A program made the translations under genes and the position numbers. DNA of 64,000 nt from Pullilachnospira sp963929535 (GTDB lineage Bacteria; Bacillota; Clostridia; Lachnospirales; Lachnospiraceae), in assembly GCA_963929535.1 (NCBI GenBank), contig CAWVIZ010000007.1, positions 62,001-126,000 of the forward strand, written 5' to 3'. The notes beneath the pieces are model-generated. The model searched no databases, was not told where the DNA came from, and was given only the letters and a program-made list of their open reading frames with translations. Of the stretch, positions 56,816-64,000 are shown piece by piece (within the stretch, counting starts at the first letter, position 1; each line of letters starts with the position of its first letter).

Positions 56816-58732
56816 ATGAATCAGAGAATTCTTCTTCCCGTCGGATATGTTCTTGCGTGCAAAGACCGTAAATATACCATAGCGGAATATGTGGGCGCCG
56901 GATCCAATTCCGTTGTATACCGGGCATTTTATTACGATACCTTTATGCCTGAACGAAAGCATATGGTGCTGCTGAAAGAACTGTACCCCTATGATCCCCA
57001 GAGAAATATCACCAGGGATGAGAACTGGAATCTGATCGTATCTTCCCAGGATCAGAATTTTTTCCAGTATCATAAAAAAAGCTTTGTGACGGGAAATAAC
57101 GCGCATCTTACCCTGTCGGAGGCGGAAAGCGAGCATATTGCGGAAAATCTGGATTCCTTTGAGGCCAACGGTACCATATATACGGTGCTGACTTCCAAAA
57201 AGGGACAGGTTCTTTCAGAAATGATGAAGCAGGAGGGCGGTTTTGTGTCCTTTACGGATACGATCCTTTTTATACGCAATCTGCTCCGGGCGCTGCAGCC
57301 TTTTCACAGCCATTCTCTGCTGCATCTGGATATCAGTCCGGACAATATTTTTATGCTGACGCCGGAAAATGAGAAGGAGTTCCCCACCCGGCTTTTGCTG
57401 CTGGATTTTAACAGCGCTTATTCCATGGAAGAAAAGGAAGGATTTGAAAATCAGTATTATTTTGGGAAAACAGGTTATATGGCTCCGGAGGTGATGCTTC
57501 ACAACCGCCGGGAGATCGGCCCCTGGACGGATCTGTATTCGGTATCTATCCTGTGGTATGAGATCCTTACAGGTGAATCTTTCCCCAAAGACCGGGAACT
57601 GATGAACCTGGACCATCTGATCTCCCCCTATTCCCGCCTGCTCCTTCACGAAAAGGAGAGATCTGCCCAGGAACTGAACCGGATCCTGGAAAAGGGACTG
57701 CAGGTGCTCCCCCAGAACCGATATCAGAGCGTGGAGGAAATGCTGAAGGATGTAGAAAAACTGTATGATATCGTCACCGGAGTGATCCGGGAGCCGGTAA
57801 TCCGGAAATCGGAAACAGCCGAAAATAAGCCTGCGGGAAAAAGCAAAAGAAAGCGGGTGCTGATGGGAACGGCCATGGCCCTCTTCTTTTTCTGCGGCGG
57901 AGCTGCCGGAAGTGTATTTCTGATGAACAGACTTTCGGAAAATGATCAGGAAGAGCAGTCGATGGAGCATACAGAACTGGATCTGACGCAGTTTCCTCTG
58001 GAAACAGACGATTCTGTGGTATTGACGGAAAAAAATGTCAGGCATCCGCTGGTGGATAATATCATGGAGATTCCTGTCCAGAGTTCGATGTCTGCCAGGA
58101 TCAATCTGAAGGATTATACGCATCCCAGGGATATCACGGAAGTATTTGAAACCTACGGCATTTTTTCCATCTACAATGGAGAAGGGGACAAACGGGGATG
58201 GCAGTTTGCGGATCTCACCTACGATTTTTTCTATACGGAAGATAACACCATGCATATGGAGCTGCCGTTTCAGGATACCAACGACTTCAACCTGGAATAT
58301 ATCGGTGTGATCTTTCAGAATCATAATCATACGGAAACCAATGTGCTGCTGGACATCAAGGACTGTACCCTCATTGACGGAGAGGGCAATTCCTATGAGA
58401 TCACAGAGCTGGAAGGAAGCCATGTGCTTTATTTTGATGAGGAAAACTGGCAGTGGAATCTGCTGACAACCCAGAACCAGGATTTTGTGAAGAACTTTGA
58501 CGATATCTACGGAGGAAAACTGGTGGTGGACGCGGAAGTGGGTTTCCTGGATCCTCTGCTGGATATCCAATGGGAAAGTGATAACCCGGATGTGGCGTCT
58601 GTGGATGAAAAAGGGAGGATATTTGCCAACCGGCAGGGGCAGGCTACGATCACAGTGACTATAAGGGATAAACATACGGACCAGGTTCGGAGAACTCAGA
58701 TGCTGGTGCATGTGAGATCCAAGCTGGGGTAA
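56816..58732 (+). CDS. Membrane Ser/Thr protein kinase with extracellular Ig-like domain
   Basis: A 638-residue kinase. The N-terminal catalytic domain has a glycine loop GAGSNSVVYRA (27-37), Lys54 in VLLKELYP, the catalytic loop HLDISPDN (Asp172, Asn177), a metal site reading DFN instead of DFG (197-199) and GYMAPEV (220-226). Basic residues (SKRKR) and one membrane helix (about 348-370) follow. The outer part of 270 residues ends in a Big_2-like Ig domain (IQWESDNPDVASVDEKGRI, NRQGQATITV). So a surface domain is joined to a cytoplasmic kinase, as in PknB, though without PASTA repeats. ATG 56816 follows AGAGGAGG. It probably phosphorylates partners in this cluster. Confidence 0.85.
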   Translation: MNQRILLPVGYVLACKDRKYTIAEYVGAGSNSVVYRAFYYDTFMPERKHMVLLKELYPYDPQRNITRDENWNLIVSSQDQNFFQYHKKSFVTGNNAHLTLSEAESEHIAENLDSFEANGTIYTVLTSKKGQVLSEMMKQEGGFVSFTDTILFIRNLLRALQPFHSHSLLHLDISPDNIFMLTPENEKEFPTRLLLLDFNSAYSMEEKEGFENQYYFGKTGYMAPEVMLHNRREIGPWTDLYSVSILWYEILTGESFPKDRELMNLDHLISPYSRLLLHEKERSAQELNRILEKGLQVLPQNRYQSVEEMLKDVEKLYDIVTGVIREPVIRKSETAENKPAGKSKRKRVLMGTAMALFFFCGGAAGSVFLMNRLSENDQEEQSMEHTELDLTQFPLETDDSVVLTEKNVRHPLVDNIMEIPVQSSMSARINLKDYTHPRDITEVFETYGIFSIYNGEGDKRGWQFADLTYDFFYTEDNTMHMELPFQDTNDFNLEYIGVIFQNHNHTETNVLLDIKDCTLIDGEGNSYEITELEGSHVLYFDEENWQWNLLTTQNQDFVKNFDDIYGGKLVVDAEVGFLDPLLDIQWESDNPDVASVDEKGRIFANRQGQATITVTIRDKHTDQVRRTQMLVHVRSKLG

Positions 58733-58791
58733 AAAAATTGGGGGCGCAATCACACTTGATATAGTGAAAAGTATGACAAAGGAAGAATGAT

Positions 58792-59733
58792 ATGAAGAAA
58801 GATGCGGTGAAACTGGCAGTCATCGGGGGTACAAAACAGGGAAAAACGCGGCTCCTGCAGGAATTGACAGGTCTGAAATATGGTTTGGCGGCGGAATGGC
58901 CGCATCTGGGCATGGATCCATCTGTTTATACTGTCTGTCATGTTCCAGAGATGGAAGAAGGCAGTGTAAGAGCGGTGATCAGATTCAGGAAACGGGAAAA
59001 ACTTCTGGAGAATATCCGGAAATGTCTCACATCTTTGGATTCTCATTGGGAGCAGGATCATGATCTTAGCTTTGATACGTTGGACAGTAAAAGGTTCCGG
59101 CTTATGGTGGATATACTTTCCGCAGATACACAGATGATAATGGAAGGAAGTGCGGGAAAGAAGATGGCCCTGCGGAACCTGCAGTATATTGTTTCCCATT
59201 TTCAAGAAATAAAGGATTTCTACGGACGGGAAGATCTGATACTGGCGGATGCTGATAGGCTGAAAGAATATCTGGCCACGGAACAGATGATGGAACCCGG
59301 AGATCAGCCTTCCTGGAAATGGATGGCAGTAGAGCGGGCGGATATGTTCTGCAATTTCGGAAGCGACATTCCTCCGATGATTTTGATGGATCCGGGGACG
59401 ATACTTCAGGATGTTGTATGGAACCGGAAGATTATTACCGCAGCATTGAGAGAATGTGATGCTGCTGTTATCGTGACAGCACCCGTGGGCGGAATACAAA
59501 AAAGAGATAAGGAGCTGTATAAAATTTTGAAGGAATACAGCCGGTGGGAAAAGGATCGTACGCTTTTTTATCTGGTAAACCGAATCACAGGATACAATGA
59601 TCCTGCGGCTGATCATTTTGCCAGGGAGGTAAAAGAACATTTTACAGATATAAGGTATTGTACTGCGGTGGATCTCTCTGATGGAGATCAGGTTCGGAAT
59701 TATTTTCTCCGGCTTATTCTGCAGCTTTTTTGA
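58792..59733 (+). CDS. Half-size GTPase-like protein, degenerate paralogue of the next gene
   Basis: A 313-residue protein. Its P-loop is GGTKQGKTRL (12-21). From EEGSVRAVIRFRKREKLLEN on, it aligns over its length with about residues 90-400 of the large GTPase downstream. It has lost other GTPase elements: the switch segment DATSCTGATSV is replaced by LGMDPSVYTV, the DTIG metal box by DPGT, and ANKKKG by VNRITG. The stalk half is absent. It probably binds nucleotide weakly or not at all, and may be a regulatory subunit, or a decaying duplicate. ATG 58792 follows AAGGAAG. TTGATATAGTGAA upstream matches the sequence upstream of its paralogue. Confidence 0.72.
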   Translation: MKKDAVKLAVIGGTKQGKTRLLQELTGLKYGLAAEWPHLGMDPSVYTVCHVPEMEEGSVRAVIRFRKREKLLENIRKCLTSLDSHWEQDHDLSFDTLDSKRFRLMVDILSADTQMIMEGSAGKKMALRNLQYIVSHFQEIKDFYGREDLILADADRLKEYLATEQMMEPGDQPSWKWMAVERADMFCNFGSDIPPMILMDPGTILQDVVWNRKIITAALRECDAAVIVTAPVGGIQKRDKELYKILKEYSRWEKDRTLFYLVNRITGYNDPAADHFAREVKEHFTDIRYCTAVDLSDGDQVRNYFLRLILQLF

Positions 59734-59790
59734 ACAGGTCAATTGTTTTTAATGAAAGATCCGAAAAAGTTATCGGAAAAGAAAGAAGGA

Positions 59791-59827
59791 CAGCCCGTCG
59801 GTCATTTTTGATGACCGGCGGGCGCTG
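59791..59827. repeat. Hairpin between the two GTPase genes
   Basis: GCCCGTCGGTCAT (from 59793) pairs with ATGACCGGCGGGC around TTTTG, extended by CAG/CTG. There is no T-run after it on the plus strand; it may attenuate or stabilise transcripts. Confidence 0.6.
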
Positions 59828-59838
59828 CCGTTTATACC

Positions 59839-59881
59839 CGGAAAAAAGTTGTCGGAAAAGGAAAGCTCCGTTTGATATAGT
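59839..59881 (+). promoter_or_regulatory. Promoter-like module of the large GTPase gene, copy 2
   Basis: CGGAAAAAAGTTGTCG (59839-59854) is followed 21 bp later by TATAGT (59876-59881), closely matching the module at 55575. A partial CCGAAAAAGTTATCGG also lies at 59761-59776. TTGATATAGTGAA occurs again before the half-size gene (58756-58768). Confidence 0.55.
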
Positions 59882-59922
59882 GAAGGTAAAATCTTCGCTG
59901 TATGGGGAGGAATCGGAAAGAC

Positions 59923-62223
59923 ATGATGATAAAGGACCAAATTGAAATAATTCTGCAGAAAAGAAAGCTGAAAGCAGGAAAACTGCAGGAGAAAAAGGAG
60001 AGTCTGGAAAGGATCTGCAGTCTTCTGGACGACTGCGAAATGCTCTATGACAGAGCAAAAGGAATTACAGACAAAGAGCTGAAAAAACAGTATATGAATC
60101 TGTTTGCGTCGCTTCCGTCGGATACCATGAGACAGGATATCCTACAGCTGATCCGGAAGACAGAGGACGGGATCAGAAGATTTGAACGGGATTATATCAG
60201 CATCGCCACAGTGGGGAAGGAGAGGCAGGGGAAAAGCCGCTTTCTGCAGTCGGTGGGCAATCTGGATAATCTGATCATCCCCGCTTACGACGCCACCAGC
60301 TGTACCGGGGCCACTTCTGTGATCTACAACCGTCCGGAGATGGAAAAAGGCAGTGTAAGAGCTGTGATCAAATTCAGAAAACGGGAAAAGCTTCTGGAGA
60401 TCGTCCGGGGATATCTCACTTCCCTGGACCCTCAGTGGGAGCAGGAACATGAGCTTAGCTTCGACGCGCTGGGAAGCAAATCCTTCCGGCTTATGATCGA
60501 TACCCAGACCATAGAGGAAGGGGACGCGGAAAAAGGGATCGCCCTGTCGCATCTGCAGAATATCGTTTCCCACTTTCAGGAGATCAAGGATCTGTACGGA
60601 CGGGAAGATCTGATATTGACGGATAAACATGAGATCGCGGAGCATGTGGCGCAGAATAATGGACGGGATATCAACGATCCGGAACACAGATCCTATTACA
60701 AATATCTGGCAGTGGAAAGAGCGGAAATCTACTGCCCGTTTTACAATGACTGCGGAAATCTGGTGCTGGTGGATACCATTGGACTTCTGGACACCAAGTA
60801 TGGGATCGAGGACGCCATGCTGGATACCGTAGATAAGGAATGTGACGCCGCCATTGTGGTGACGATGCCGATCTCAGGCGTGCAGAAGCCGGATGTGGAT
60901 CTGTACAACAGTCTGCGGGAGCGGTTTCAGAAGCGGGATATGAAAAAATGGCTGTTCTACCTGGCAAATAAAAAGAAAGGAACCAATGAGAACGCCGTGG
61001 AGTCCTTCACCAAAGAAATCAAGGACGGGAAATTTTCTGTGGCTTTCTGTGAGACCGTAAATTGTGCCAGCCAGGAGGAGGTTTCGGAGAAATTTATGAA
61101 TCCTCTGCTGAATATTCTCCTGGGAAATATGGATGAGATCGACGCCGCTTATCTGAACGAGATCAGGGAGGCGGAAAAGAAGGTTCAGGACAGGTACGGG
61201 GCGTTTCTGGAAAACCTGCCGGAGGCAAGAGCTTTTGACGCCAGCATCCAGCAGGGGCTAAGCGCGTCCCAGAAGGGGAAGGGGTGCTACAAAAAGCTGT
61301 CGGCAGATCTGGTGCAGAGTGTGACCTACTGGAGCAGGGAAAAGGACCAGTCCAACAGTATTCTGTGGAACGCGGTCCAGGAGATATTGGACAGCCTGGA
61401 TGAATTGGTACCGGATGCCAGGACGCTGCAGAATACCATAGACCGCAACGGCTCGCTGCTGCCGGACCGGCTGTGGGACGATGCCCTGCACTATGTACGG
61501 AATGAGATCACCGATCGTTTTATTGCCATCGACAGCGTTCTGGAGGAGGAGACGAGAAAATTTAAAAATTCCCTGGTACGCAGCCTGTACGATGAACTGA
61601 TCAATCTGTCCAGGGATCAGGGAACATCGGATCTGCCGTGGGGAGAAGAAACAGGGGAGAATGAGAAGGATAAGACGCCGGACATGGTGGAATGGCTGAA
61701 GAATATCATGGATCATGTGATCAATGACAAACCCCAGTATGAGCAGATTTACAAAGCCTTCCGTTTTATGTACCGGTTTGAATTCAACACAAGAGCTCAG
61801 CTTATCCAGGAGGTGAGGAAACAGCTGTATATCATCAATCCCATCTGTGACAGGGAGTATGCCAAACCGCTTTATAATTTCCACCGGAGTACTGCGGGAA
61901 AAGAAATCAACTTTTACCTGACGTCCCGGATGTCCATCATCGAGGAAAATCTGCGGCATGTGCTGGTGGATTTGTACCGCGCTCCCAACCAGGCATTTTA
62001 CGCGGCGGCGGAGGAGTTTTATGACAGACTGACCTTTGCCAACAGCCTGAACGAGAGCGAGTTCGAGAGTATGCAGGATGTGTGGGGAAAATTCTTTATG
62101 GAATTCAGCAACCGGCTCTGGAGGGCGAACGCGGAGAAATACCAGGAGGTTAACGCACTGGTTCAGGAATACCAGCAGATCAAGGAAGAACTGAAAAAGG
62201 AGGCGGCATTATGGAGAATGTAA
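59923..62223 (+). CDS. Large dynamin-like GTPase
   Basis: A 766-residue protein. An N-terminal helical region (1-85) leads into a GTPase domain: P-loop GKERQGKSRFLQ (98-109), switch I ATSCTGATSVIYN, G3 VDTIGLLDT (about 283-290) and a G4-like LANKKKG. The remaining 350 residues are mostly helical (for example SREKDQSNSILWNAVQEILD), as in the stalk of dynamin-like or large TRAFAC GTPases. It ends in a coiled-coil of Glu, Gln and Lys. The start at 59923 (GACATGATG) is used; ATG 59902 lies before the GGGGAGG site. It overlaps the next gene by 13 bp. Related bacterial proteins act on membranes or as defence NTPases; the role here is inferred. Confidence 0.75.
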   Translation: MMIKDQIEIILQKRKLKAGKLQEKKESLERICSLLDDCEMLYDRAKGITDKELKKQYMNLFASLPSDTMRQDILQLIRKTEDGIRRFERDYISIATVGKERQGKSRFLQSVGNLDNLIIPAYDATSCTGATSVIYNRPEMEKGSVRAVIKFRKREKLLEIVRGYLTSLDPQWEQEHELSFDALGSKSFRLMIDTQTIEEGDAEKGIALSHLQNIVSHFQEIKDLYGREDLILTDKHEIAEHVAQNNGRDINDPEHRSYYKYLAVERAEIYCPFYNDCGNLVLVDTIGLLDTKYGIEDAMLDTVDKECDAAIVVTMPISGVQKPDVDLYNSLRERFQKRDMKKWLFYLANKKKGTNENAVESFTKEIKDGKFSVAFCETVNCASQEEVSEKFMNPLLNILLGNMDEIDAAYLNEIREAEKKVQDRYGAFLENLPEARAFDASIQQGLSASQKGKGCYKKLSADLVQSVTYWSREKDQSNSILWNAVQEILDSLDELVPDARTLQNTIDRNGSLLPDRLWDDALHYVRNEITDRFIAIDSVLEEETRKFKNSLVRSLYDELINLSRDQGTSDLPWGEETGENEKDKTPDMVEWLKNIMDHVINDKPQYEQIYKAFRFMYRFEFNTRAQLIQEVRKQLYIINPICDREYAKPLYNFHRSTAGKEINFYLTSRMSIIEENLRHVLVDLYRAPNQAFYAAAEEFYDRLTFANSLNESEFESMQDVWGKFFMEFSNRLWRANAEKYQEVNALVQEYQQIKEELKKEAALWRM

Positions 62224-63263
62224 ACATACTGATGCTGGGAGGCAGACGCTGCGGGAAGACGACGGTGCTTTCCGCCATGTACCGGGAGATCGGAAAGATC
62301 CTTGCGGGTACAGGCATGGAGCTGACGGTGGCCAGCCAGCAGACCCAGGACGACCTGGAACGGGCGACCCGCAATATCCAGCAGAATATCCAGAAGTTTT
62401 CTGTACCGCTGACCAGGATCGAAATCGATGACAATCCCACCAGCGCCAGCAAATCCTACTCCTTTTCCCTCTCGCTGGAAAAGGGAGGAAGGATTCCTTT
62501 CTTCATTCATGATATTCCGGGAGAATGGCTGACAGATCCCCAGCATGAAGGGGCTCTGCGGAGCCTGATCCGTCAGTGCCAGGTGATCCTGATCGCCATC
62601 GATACGCCCTATCTTTTCGCGAAAATAACAGAGAAAGGCTTCGGCAGATATCATGAGGAATATAATAAGCCGCTGGAGATTGCCAATTTTTTCAAAAACA
62701 GCCTGTCTCTGGAGGATATACAGGAGCGCATGGTGCTTTTTGTTCCCCTCAAATGTGAAAGATACTACAACCTGGAACATAATCCGCGCCTGAATGTTTT
62801 TAACAGAGAGTATATGAGAGAACTGATGACAGCCATCAGCGCGGGATACCGGGATCTGCTCCAGTATCTGCGGTCGCCGGAGCTGGCAGGAAGCTGCACT
62901 TTGGCCATCACTCCCATTTTAAGCGCCGGGGGGATTGATTTTGTCCGTTTCCGGAGAGATGAACAGACAGGCCGGATGGTGGCCCTTTATCAGGAACCGG
63001 AATTTCTTCCGGAAAACAGGCAGGGGTACCACCCCCAGTTCTGCGAACAGCCGATGCTGTACGCATTGGCTTATATCCTCATTCAGACCATGCGGGCGAT
63101 GAACGGAAGAAACAGTTTGTACCAGCAGGTGGCGAAAAGGATCGGGGGAAGTCCCCAGCAGATTTTCGCGGCGCTGGATACCATACAGAAAAAAATGAAG
63201 CGGAATGAAGGGATCCTTCCCCAGGATGGATATTTCATCATCCAAAATCCGGTGAATGTATAG
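62211..63263 (+). CDS. P-loop GTPase-like protein (DO-GTPase-type?)
   Basis: A 350-residue protein with P-loop LGGRRCGKTTVLSAM (9-23), a G3-like FFIHDIPGEWLTDP (about 98-111) and possible specificity strand VLFVPLKCERY. The core strands (VILIAIDTPYLF) fit a Ras-like fold with a helical C-terminal extension (YALAYILIQTMRAMNG). The pattern HDIPGE with a CGKT loop resembles the DO-GTPase proteins predicted in bacterial conflict islands. It begins inside the end of the large GTPase gene (13-bp overlap), so the products are made together and probably act together. Confidence 0.68.
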   Translation: MENVNILMLGGRRCGKTTVLSAMYREIGKILAGTGMELTVASQQTQDDLERATRNIQQNIQKFSVPLTRIEIDDNPTSASKSYSFSLSLEKGGRIPFFIHDIPGEWLTDPQHEGALRSLIRQCQVILIAIDTPYLFAKITEKGFGRYHEEYNKPLEIANFFKNSLSLEDIQERMVLFVPLKCERYYNLEHNPRLNVFNREYMRELMTAISAGYRDLLQYLRSPELAGSCTLAITPILSAGGIDFVRFRRDEQTGRMVALYQEPEFLPENRQGYHPQFCEQPMLYALAYILIQTMRAMNGRNSLYQQVAKRIGGSPQQIFAALDTIQKKMKRNEGILPQDGYFIIQNPVNV

Positions 63264-63274
63264 AGGGAAAAGGT

Positions 63275-63955
63275 ATGGATGTTTATGTATACGCCACTTT
63301 CCAGCATTCTCAGAGGGGATATGTGCTGATGCGGCTGACCGGGGAAGGACTGCGGCCTGTAGACGCCAAAGAACATACAGACACACTTTTTCTGGCGAGG
63401 GATTTCTTTTTTCAGGATATATTCCATATGGTCTGGAGGGATTTCTGTCTGTCAGGGAGACGGTCCGGACTGCGGCTGCTGCCGGATCTTTCCATGGCCG
63501 GGATACGGGGAATGGAGGGCTGGATCTCAGAAAGGCAGGCGGTCCTGAGCTTTGCCGCTGCAGGGGAAATGGAGGAGCTGGGTCGGCTTCGCCGGATACT
63601 GATGAACTTTCTGGGGGATTACCAGTTTCATACCAGAAAGCTTTTTGCCGCCTTATCCGTAGGAGAGGACGGATATCTGAACGCCGACAGGGAGCTGTTT
63701 CTTGGCAGTATCACGGACAAAAGCGGAGAAGAAAATTATGAGCGCATCAAGGCTTACAGGCGGGGCCGGCTGTGGGAACGCCTGACTCATCTGGAATCTT
63801 CGGCCCTGACGGAACGGGAACTTTTTCGTTTCGCGGTCTGCAGTACGGTCTGGGATGAGGCTTCCGCGCATTTTTCACCGGGATGGTTCTGGAAAAAGGC
63901 GCCGGACGGAGTGATCAGCAGGAAGGTATATGAAGAACTTTGTGCAAAAGGATAG
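63275..63955 (+). CDS. Uncharacterised partner protein of the GTPase cluster
   Basis: A 226-residue soluble protein starting at ATG 63275, 11 bp after the previous stop. The N-terminus MDVYVYATFQHSQRGYVLMR resembles in outline the start of GTPase-associated proteins of the GAP1 type, which begin with a Tyr/Gln strand and a GY turn, but it is much shorter than those. The rest is helical with many Arg, Leu and Glu (LGRLRRILMNFLGDYQFHTR, LTHLESSALTERELFRFAVC). No catalytic motif is seen. Its location strongly links it to the P-loop protein before it. Confidence 0.55.
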   Translation: MDVYVYATFQHSQRGYVLMRLTGEGLRPVDAKEHTDTLFLARDFFFQDIFHMVWRDFCLSGRRSGLRLLPDLSMAGIRGMEGWISERQAVLSFAAAGEMEELGRLRRILMNFLGDYQFHTRKLFAALSVGEDGYLNADRELFLGSITDKSGEENYERIKAYRRGRLWERLTHLESSALTERELFRFAVCSTVWDEASAHFSPGWFWKKAPDGVISRKVYEELCAKG

Positions 63956-63966
63956 GAGGAGAGGGT

Positions 63967-64000
63967 ATGCCGTTTGGATCGTTTTGGATACATAAGGAAG
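63967..64000 (+). CDS. Start of the next cluster gene (cut by the window end)
   Basis: ATG 63967 behind GGAGGAGAGGGT begins MPFGSFWIHKE and runs off the window. It starts 11 bp after the previous stop, so the operon continues. Product not identifiable. Confidence 0.6.
   Translation, partial: MPFGSFWIHKE

Noticed and set aside
57215..58753. A 512-codon minus-strand frame opposite the kinase
   Set aside because: Antisense to a kinase with all catalytic motifs; His/Ile/Leu-biased shadow.

Overview
The window reads as a chromosomal segment of a low-to-moderate GC, Gram-positive anaerobe of the Clostridia, most likely a gut Lachnospiraceae. The evidence is the 16S/23S sequence, strong AGGAGG-type ribosome sites, a Firmicutes-style fab/acc operon with FabK and FabZ, the GlgC/GlgD pair, many VanRS/AgrAC-type two-component systems, and abundant structured intergenic repeats. 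No phage structural genes, integrase, transposase gene or CRISPR array was recognised.

Layout. 1-1.5 kb: end of a two-gene class I fumarase and a PlsC acyltransferase. 1.7-8.2 kb: tRNA-Ser, then an rRNA operon in the unusual order 16S-5S-23S, then seven tRNAs (Asp, Val, Thr, Tyr, fMet, Phe, Lys). 8.2-19.5 kb: a lipoprotein, then a fatty-acid synthesis block (acpP, fabK, fabD, fabG, fabF, accB, fabZ, accC, a fused accD-accA, and a second FabK-like flavoprotein). Two near-identical FabT-like palindromes precede acpP and fabD. 19.5-28.4 kb: RhaM, a ZIP transporter, an Fe-alcohol dehydrogenase, an aldo/keto reductase, a His-rich Zn/Cd P-type ATPase with an ArsR-type operator, and an alanine-racemase-family gene. 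28.5-36.2 kb: a lipoprotein with an OmpR/HK pair, a GIY-YIG protein, and a LytTR/GHKL pair with two small membrane or lipoprotein genes. 36.4-43.6 kb: glgC/glgD, a heterodimeric ABC exporter and a divergent LysR regulator. 43.7-50.4 kb: a Ser/Asn/Lys low-complexity lipoprotein, a second OmpR/HK pair, a TVP38 protein, a gene remnant and a MATE exporter. 50.6-55.4 kb: a decaying TetR-MMPL-heptad-repeat locus. 55.6-64 kb: a one-directional cluster with an unknown HTH-like protein, a membrane Ser/Thr kinase, a half-size GTPase-like protein, a large dynamin-like GTPase, a small P-loop GTPase-like protein and an uncharacterised partner, running off the window end.

Two repeat families stand out. One is a MITE with 18-bp terminal inverted repeats (GTAACAGTTCAGCCTTCC) and, in its best copy, an 8-bp target duplication (26909-27067); several decayed copies are scattered through the window. 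The other is a 234-bp multi-hairpin element present twice in opposite orientation (19745 and 36174), with a 132-bp deleted copy (55016) sitting inside the TetR gene. The most novel-looking system is the 55.6-64 kb kinase/GTPase cluster. Its two GTPase genes appear to come from a duplication that included the upstream promoter-like sequence, and it resembles NTPase-plus-kinase conflict or signalling islands more than housekeeping functions.
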